A stretch of 8,520 nt of DNA from Acidimicrobiia bacterium (GTDB lineage Bacteria > Actinomycetota > Acidimicrobiia > Acidimicrobiales > Ilumatobacteraceae): assembly GCA_030425785.1 (NCBI GenBank), contig JAUHYJ010000133.1, positions 1 to 8,520 on the forward strand, given 5' to 3'. The position numbers were made by a program, and so were the translations under genes. The notes below the pieces were generated by a model that had not been told where the DNA came from, made no database searches, and was given only the letters and a program-made list of their open reading frames with translations. Shown one piece after another: positions 6,542 to 8,520 of the stretch (positions are counted from its first letter, which is position 1; each line of letters opens with the position of its first letter).

Positions 6542-6560
6542 CCAGACGTCGGATGTCTGG
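6542..6560. promoter_or_regulatory. Candidate operator B: 19-bp near-palindrome before the synthetase gene
   Basis: CCAGACGTCGGATGTCTGG has two perfect six-base arms (CCAGAC / GTCTGG), and only one symmetric pair off the axis (positions 7 and 13) fails to match. It lies in the 52-base gap between the SDR stop and the synthetase start, over the place where a -35 box would be if TACGGT at 6565-6570 is the -10. A repressor bound here would block the synthetase promoter. The likely owner is the GntR regulator of this locus; a TetR-type regulator elsewhere is possible. Confidence 0.6.
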
Positions 6561-6564
6561 CCGC

Positions 6565-6570
6565 TACGGT
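6565..6570 (+). promoter_or_regulatory. Candidate -10 element for a leaderless synthetase transcript
   Basis: TACGGT fits the TANNNT pattern and ends seven bases before the GTG start of the synthetase. No Shine-Dalgarno sequence precedes that GTG, so a transcript starting at the start codon is plausible. The sequence 17 bases upstream is the first arm of operator B (CCAGAC), a poor -35. Confidence 0.4.
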
Positions 6571-6577
6571 CGCGCTC

Positions 6578-8152
6578 GTGACACCGCAGCTCCACGACCC
6601 TCCGCTGTTCCCGCACCTCGTCATCCGCAGCCTCGAACAGCACGGCGACCGTCCGTGCCTCTACCTCGGCGGGCGCACGATCACCTACGCCGACGTGCGG
6701 CGGCGCACCAGCCAGATGCTGCAGGCGCAACGCAGCAAGGGCATCGGGCTCGGGACCCGGGTGGCCGTGCTGTCGAAGAACCGACCCGACGTGTTGACCA
6801 ACCTGACCGCGTCGCTCGTGAACGGCTGCGTGCTCACGCCGCTGCACCCGATGGGGTCGCTCGCCGATCACGCCTACGCCGTCGCCGACGCGGAGATCGA
6901 ATGTCTGGTCTTCGACGCCACCCACTTCACGGCCCGCGCCGCCGAGCTGCGCGACCGATTCCCGAACCTGATCCTGCTCGGGTTCGGGCCGAACGACGCC
7001 GGTGACGACTACCTGGCGCTCGCCGACGAGTTCGAGCCCGGCCCCCTCGAACCGCCCGACGTCACCGCCGACGACCTCTGCACGATCGTCTACACCGGCG
7101 GCACCACCGGGCGTCCGAAGGGCGTGCTGATGCCGCATCGGGTGTGGCAGGCGATGACGTGGATCCAGATGTCCGAGTGGGAGTTCCCCGACGAGATCCG
7201 CATCGCCGTGCCGACCCCGCTGTCGCACGCGGCACTGTCGCTCGTCGCACCGGTGATGCTGTCGGGCGGTGCGTTCTACGTCATGGAGACGTTCACCCCC
7301 GACGGGTTCTTCGACCTCGTCGAGGAGCACCGCATCACCGCGACCCTCATCGTGCCGGTCATGCTCTACGCACTCCAGGCCCACGCGCGCTACGAGACGG
7401 CCGACATGTCGTCGATGGAGACGATCTTCTACGGGGCGTCGCCGATGAGCCCCGCCAAGCTCGCCCAGGCCATCGAGCACTGGGGCCCGATCTTCTTCCA
7501 GTTCTACGGCCAGACCGAGGCGCCGATGGTCATCACGCACCTGAAGAAGGGCGAGCACGACGCAGCCGATCTCGAACGCCTGTCGTCCTGCGGGCGCCCG
7601 GTTCCCTGGATGCACGTCGCCCTGCTCGACTCGAACGACCGGATCGTCGGTGAGGGCGAGTCCGGTGAGATCTGCACCCGCGGGCCGCTGGTGATGCTCG
7701 GCTACAAGGACCTGCCCGACGAGACGGCCGAGGCACTGTCGGGCGGCTGGCTGCACACGGGCGACGTCGGACGCTTCGACGACGACGGCTACCTCTACAT
7801 CGTCGACCGCACGAAGGACATGGTGATCACCGGCGGGTTCAACGTGTTCCCCCGCGAGGTCGAGGACGTGATCAGCACCCACCCGGCGGTGAACATGGTG
7901 ATGGTGATCGGCGTGCCCGACCCCAAGTGGGGCGAGGCCGTCAAGGCCGTGGTGGTCCTGCAACCGGGTCACGAGCCCTCCGACGAGCTCACGACCGAGC
8001 TCCAGCAGCTCGGGCGGGCCGAGAAGGGCCCCCAGCAGTCGCCGAAGTCGATCGACTACGTCGACGAACTGCCCACGACCGCCGTCGGCAAGCCCGACAA
8101 GAAGGCGGTGCGGGCCCGGTACTGGACCGACGCCGACCGCGCCGTCGGCTGA
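6578..8152 (+). CDS. Acyl-CoA synthetase / AMP-dependent acid-CoA ligase (FadD-like)
   Basis: This ANL-superfamily enzyme activates a carboxylic acid with ATP to an acyl-adenylate, then to the CoA thioester. The 524-residue product shows the P-loop-like motif YTGGTTGRPKGV at 172-183, the adenylate-binding FYGQTEAP at 309-316, the GWLHTGD motif at 390-396 with its conserved aspartate, the hinge region DRTKDMVITGGFNVFPREVED at 410-430, and the C-terminal catalytic lysine Lys505 in PTTAVGKPDKKA. The GTG at 6578 gives a normal N-terminus (MTPQLHDPPLFPHLV); there is no ribosome binding site, and a leaderless start is suggested. It lies 52 bases after the SDR gene, with its own candidate operator between. 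The substrate could be a fatty, branched or alicyclic acid; the sequence does not tell. Confidence 0.93.
   Translation: MTPQLHDPPLFPHLVIRSLEQHGDRPCLYLGGRTITYADVRRRTSQMLQAQRSKGIGLGTRVAVLSKNRPDVLTNLTASLVNGCVLTPLHPMGSLADHAYAVADAEIECLVFDATHFTARAAELRDRFPNLILLGFGPNDAGDDYLALADEFEPGPLEPPDVTADDLCTIVYTGGTTGRPKGVLMPHRVWQAMTWIQMSEWEFPDEIRIAVPTPLSHAALSLVAPVMLSGGAFYVMETFTPDGFFDLVEEHRITATLIVPVMLYALQAHARYETADMSSMETIFYGASPMSPAKLAQAIEHWGPIFFQFYGQTEAPMVITHLKKGEHDAADLERLSSCGRPVPWMHVALLDSNDRIVGEGESGEICTRGPLVMLGYKDLPDETAEALSGGWLHTGDVGRFDDDGYLYIVDRTKDMVITGGFNVFPREVEDVISTHPAVNMVMVIGVPDPKWGEAVKAVVVLQPGHEPSDELTTELQQLGRAEKGPQQSPKSIDYVDELPTTAVGKPDKKAVRARYWTDADRAVG
6890..6908. promoter_or_regulatory. Candidate operator C inside the synthetase gene
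   Basis: GCGGAGATCGAATGTCTGG shares its last 13 bases (ATCGAATGTCTGG) exactly with the reverse complement of operator A, and matches operator B at 14 of 19 positions. It begins 312 bases into the synthetase coding sequence. It could be an auxiliary site or a chance match fixed by coding for EIECLV. Confidence 0.25.
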
Positions 8153-8172
8153 ACCCGGCCCGAACGCGAACC

Positions 8173-8199
8173 CGCCGCCCCCGGGAGCCGGAGGCGGCG
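8173..8199 (+). terminator. Terminator hairpin after the synthetase gene
   Basis: CGCCGCC (8173-8179) pairs with GGCGGCG (8193-8199), then after one C-A mismatch CCGG (8181-8184) pairs with CCGG (8188-8191) around a GAG loop. It starts 20 bases past the synthetase stop and is followed by a modestly T-rich GTTCTGATTC stretch at 8209-8218. It is placed to end rightward transcription. Confidence 0.65.
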
Positions 8200-8230
8200 A
8201 GTCGCGTCGTTCTGATTCGCCGGTCACGCA

Positions 8231-8260
8231 CGCCGTCGCGCCGCGCACGGCGCGACGGCG
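8231..8260. terminator. Perfect 13-bp hairpin between convergent genes
   Basis: CGCCGTCGCGCCG (8231-8243) and CGGCGCGACGGCG (8248-8260) pair perfectly over 13 bases around a CGCA loop. It lies 27 bases beyond the stop of the leftward solute-binding-protein gene, and beyond the first hairpin for rightward transcription. It can fold in either RNA and probably serves the leftward gene, perhaps both. Confidence 0.7.
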
Positions 8261-8287
8261 AGGTGATCAGCCTGCCTGAGTCGGGGG

Positions 8288-8520
8288 TCAGCCGCCGTTG
8301 CCGGTGGCGAGGTCGCCGACGTCCTCGAACTCGGTCGTGAGCGGCACGACCTGACCGTTCTCGAGCTGGCTGTACACCACGCTGCGGTTGAACAGTCGGT
8401 TGTAGCCCTCGAGCCCGTCGGTCCATTCCTGGGTGAAGTCGAGCACGGGCACCATGCCGTTCAGGTCGAGCGCCGTCGTCGAGTTCGCGGCCTCGTAGAA
8501 CGACTCGGCCGTGATCTCAC
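8288..8520 (-). CDS. ABC-type solute-binding protein, C-terminal end (runs off the right edge)
   Basis: The reverse strand carries the last 77 codons of a protein, closing with EDVGDLATGNGG and TGA. The visible part includes EITAESFYEAANSTTALDLN, then GMVPVLDFTQEW, and LFNRSVVYSQLENGQVVPLT. This pattern, an ITAESFYEAAN-like helix, a short Leu/Gly-rich turn with a strand, then a final pair of strands ending shortly before the stop, fits the C-terminal lobe of periplasmic-binding-protein type 1 solute receptors (branched-chain amino acid/LivK-like). Such proteins are lipid-anchored outside the membrane and deliver ligand to an ABC permease. The N-terminus with its signal peptide lies outside the window, so the assignment rests on a short segment. 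Confidence 0.6.
   Translation of the reverse strand, partial: EITAESFYEAANSTTALDLNGMVPVLDFTQEWTDGLEGYNRLFNRSVVYSQLENGQVVPLTTEFEDVGDLATGNGG

Noticed and set aside
6248..6577. Upstream extension of the synthetase frame into the SDR gene
   Set aside because: It is an out-of-frame Arg/Pro/Ser-rich shadow of the SDR; the synthetase N-terminus is well placed at 6578.
6482..8248. A 588-codon minus-strand frame opposite the synthetase gene
   Set aside because: The synthetase motifs are all on the plus strand; the antisense translation is biased and featureless.
1..8520. Search for defence systems, toxin-antitoxin pairs, CRISPR arrays, mobile elements or tRNA genes
   Set aside because: No matching proteins, repeat arrays, inverted terminal repeats or cloverleaf structures were seen; the window looks like ordinary chromosomal metabolism genes.

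Overview
The window is high-GC bacterial DNA with GTG starts, dense coding and long GC-rich hairpins. It carries an ECF sigma factor, an acyl-CoA dehydrogenase, an acyl-CoA synthetase and a FadR-type regulator. This suggests an actinobacterium; an Acidimicrobiia/Ilumatobacter-like lineage fits the flavour of the proteins, but that is a guess. I saw no RNA genes, insertion sequences, phage genes or CRISPR arrays. Every long gene belongs to a known family.

Left part (1-3432), all on the minus strand. Reading downstream from the right: a 39-residue one-pass membrane peptide; a clade-3-type catalase with a strong ribosome binding site; a 26- to 37-residue membrane peptide just behind the catalase; a long hairpin that suits a minus-strand terminator; a 12-TM-type MFS transporter; and the first 64 codons of an ECF sigma factor, cut by the window edge.

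Middle and right part (3566-8152) is a fatty-acid or carboxylate degradation locus built around a divergent promoter region (5570-5787). Leftward runs a GntR/FadR-type regulator followed 15 bp later by an acyl-CoA dehydrogenase of the ACAD10/11 type. Rightward runs a short-chain dehydrogenase whose active-site region resembles peroxisomal multifunctional enzyme type 2, then an acyl-CoA synthetase. Together they could activate an acid to its CoA thioester, desaturate it, and oxidise a hydroxyacyl-CoA. No enoyl-CoA hydratase or thiolase is in view.

The most interesting non-coding signal is a 19-bp near-palindrome (CCAGACGTCGGATGTCTGG) over the presumed promoter of the synthetase. A related site lies in the divergent promoter region and a third lies inside the synthetase gene. 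These may be operators of the local GntR regulator, which appears to have lost most of the usual FCD metal ligands. The right end holds two consecutive hairpins between convergent genes, and the C-terminus of an ABC-type solute-binding protein on the minus strand.
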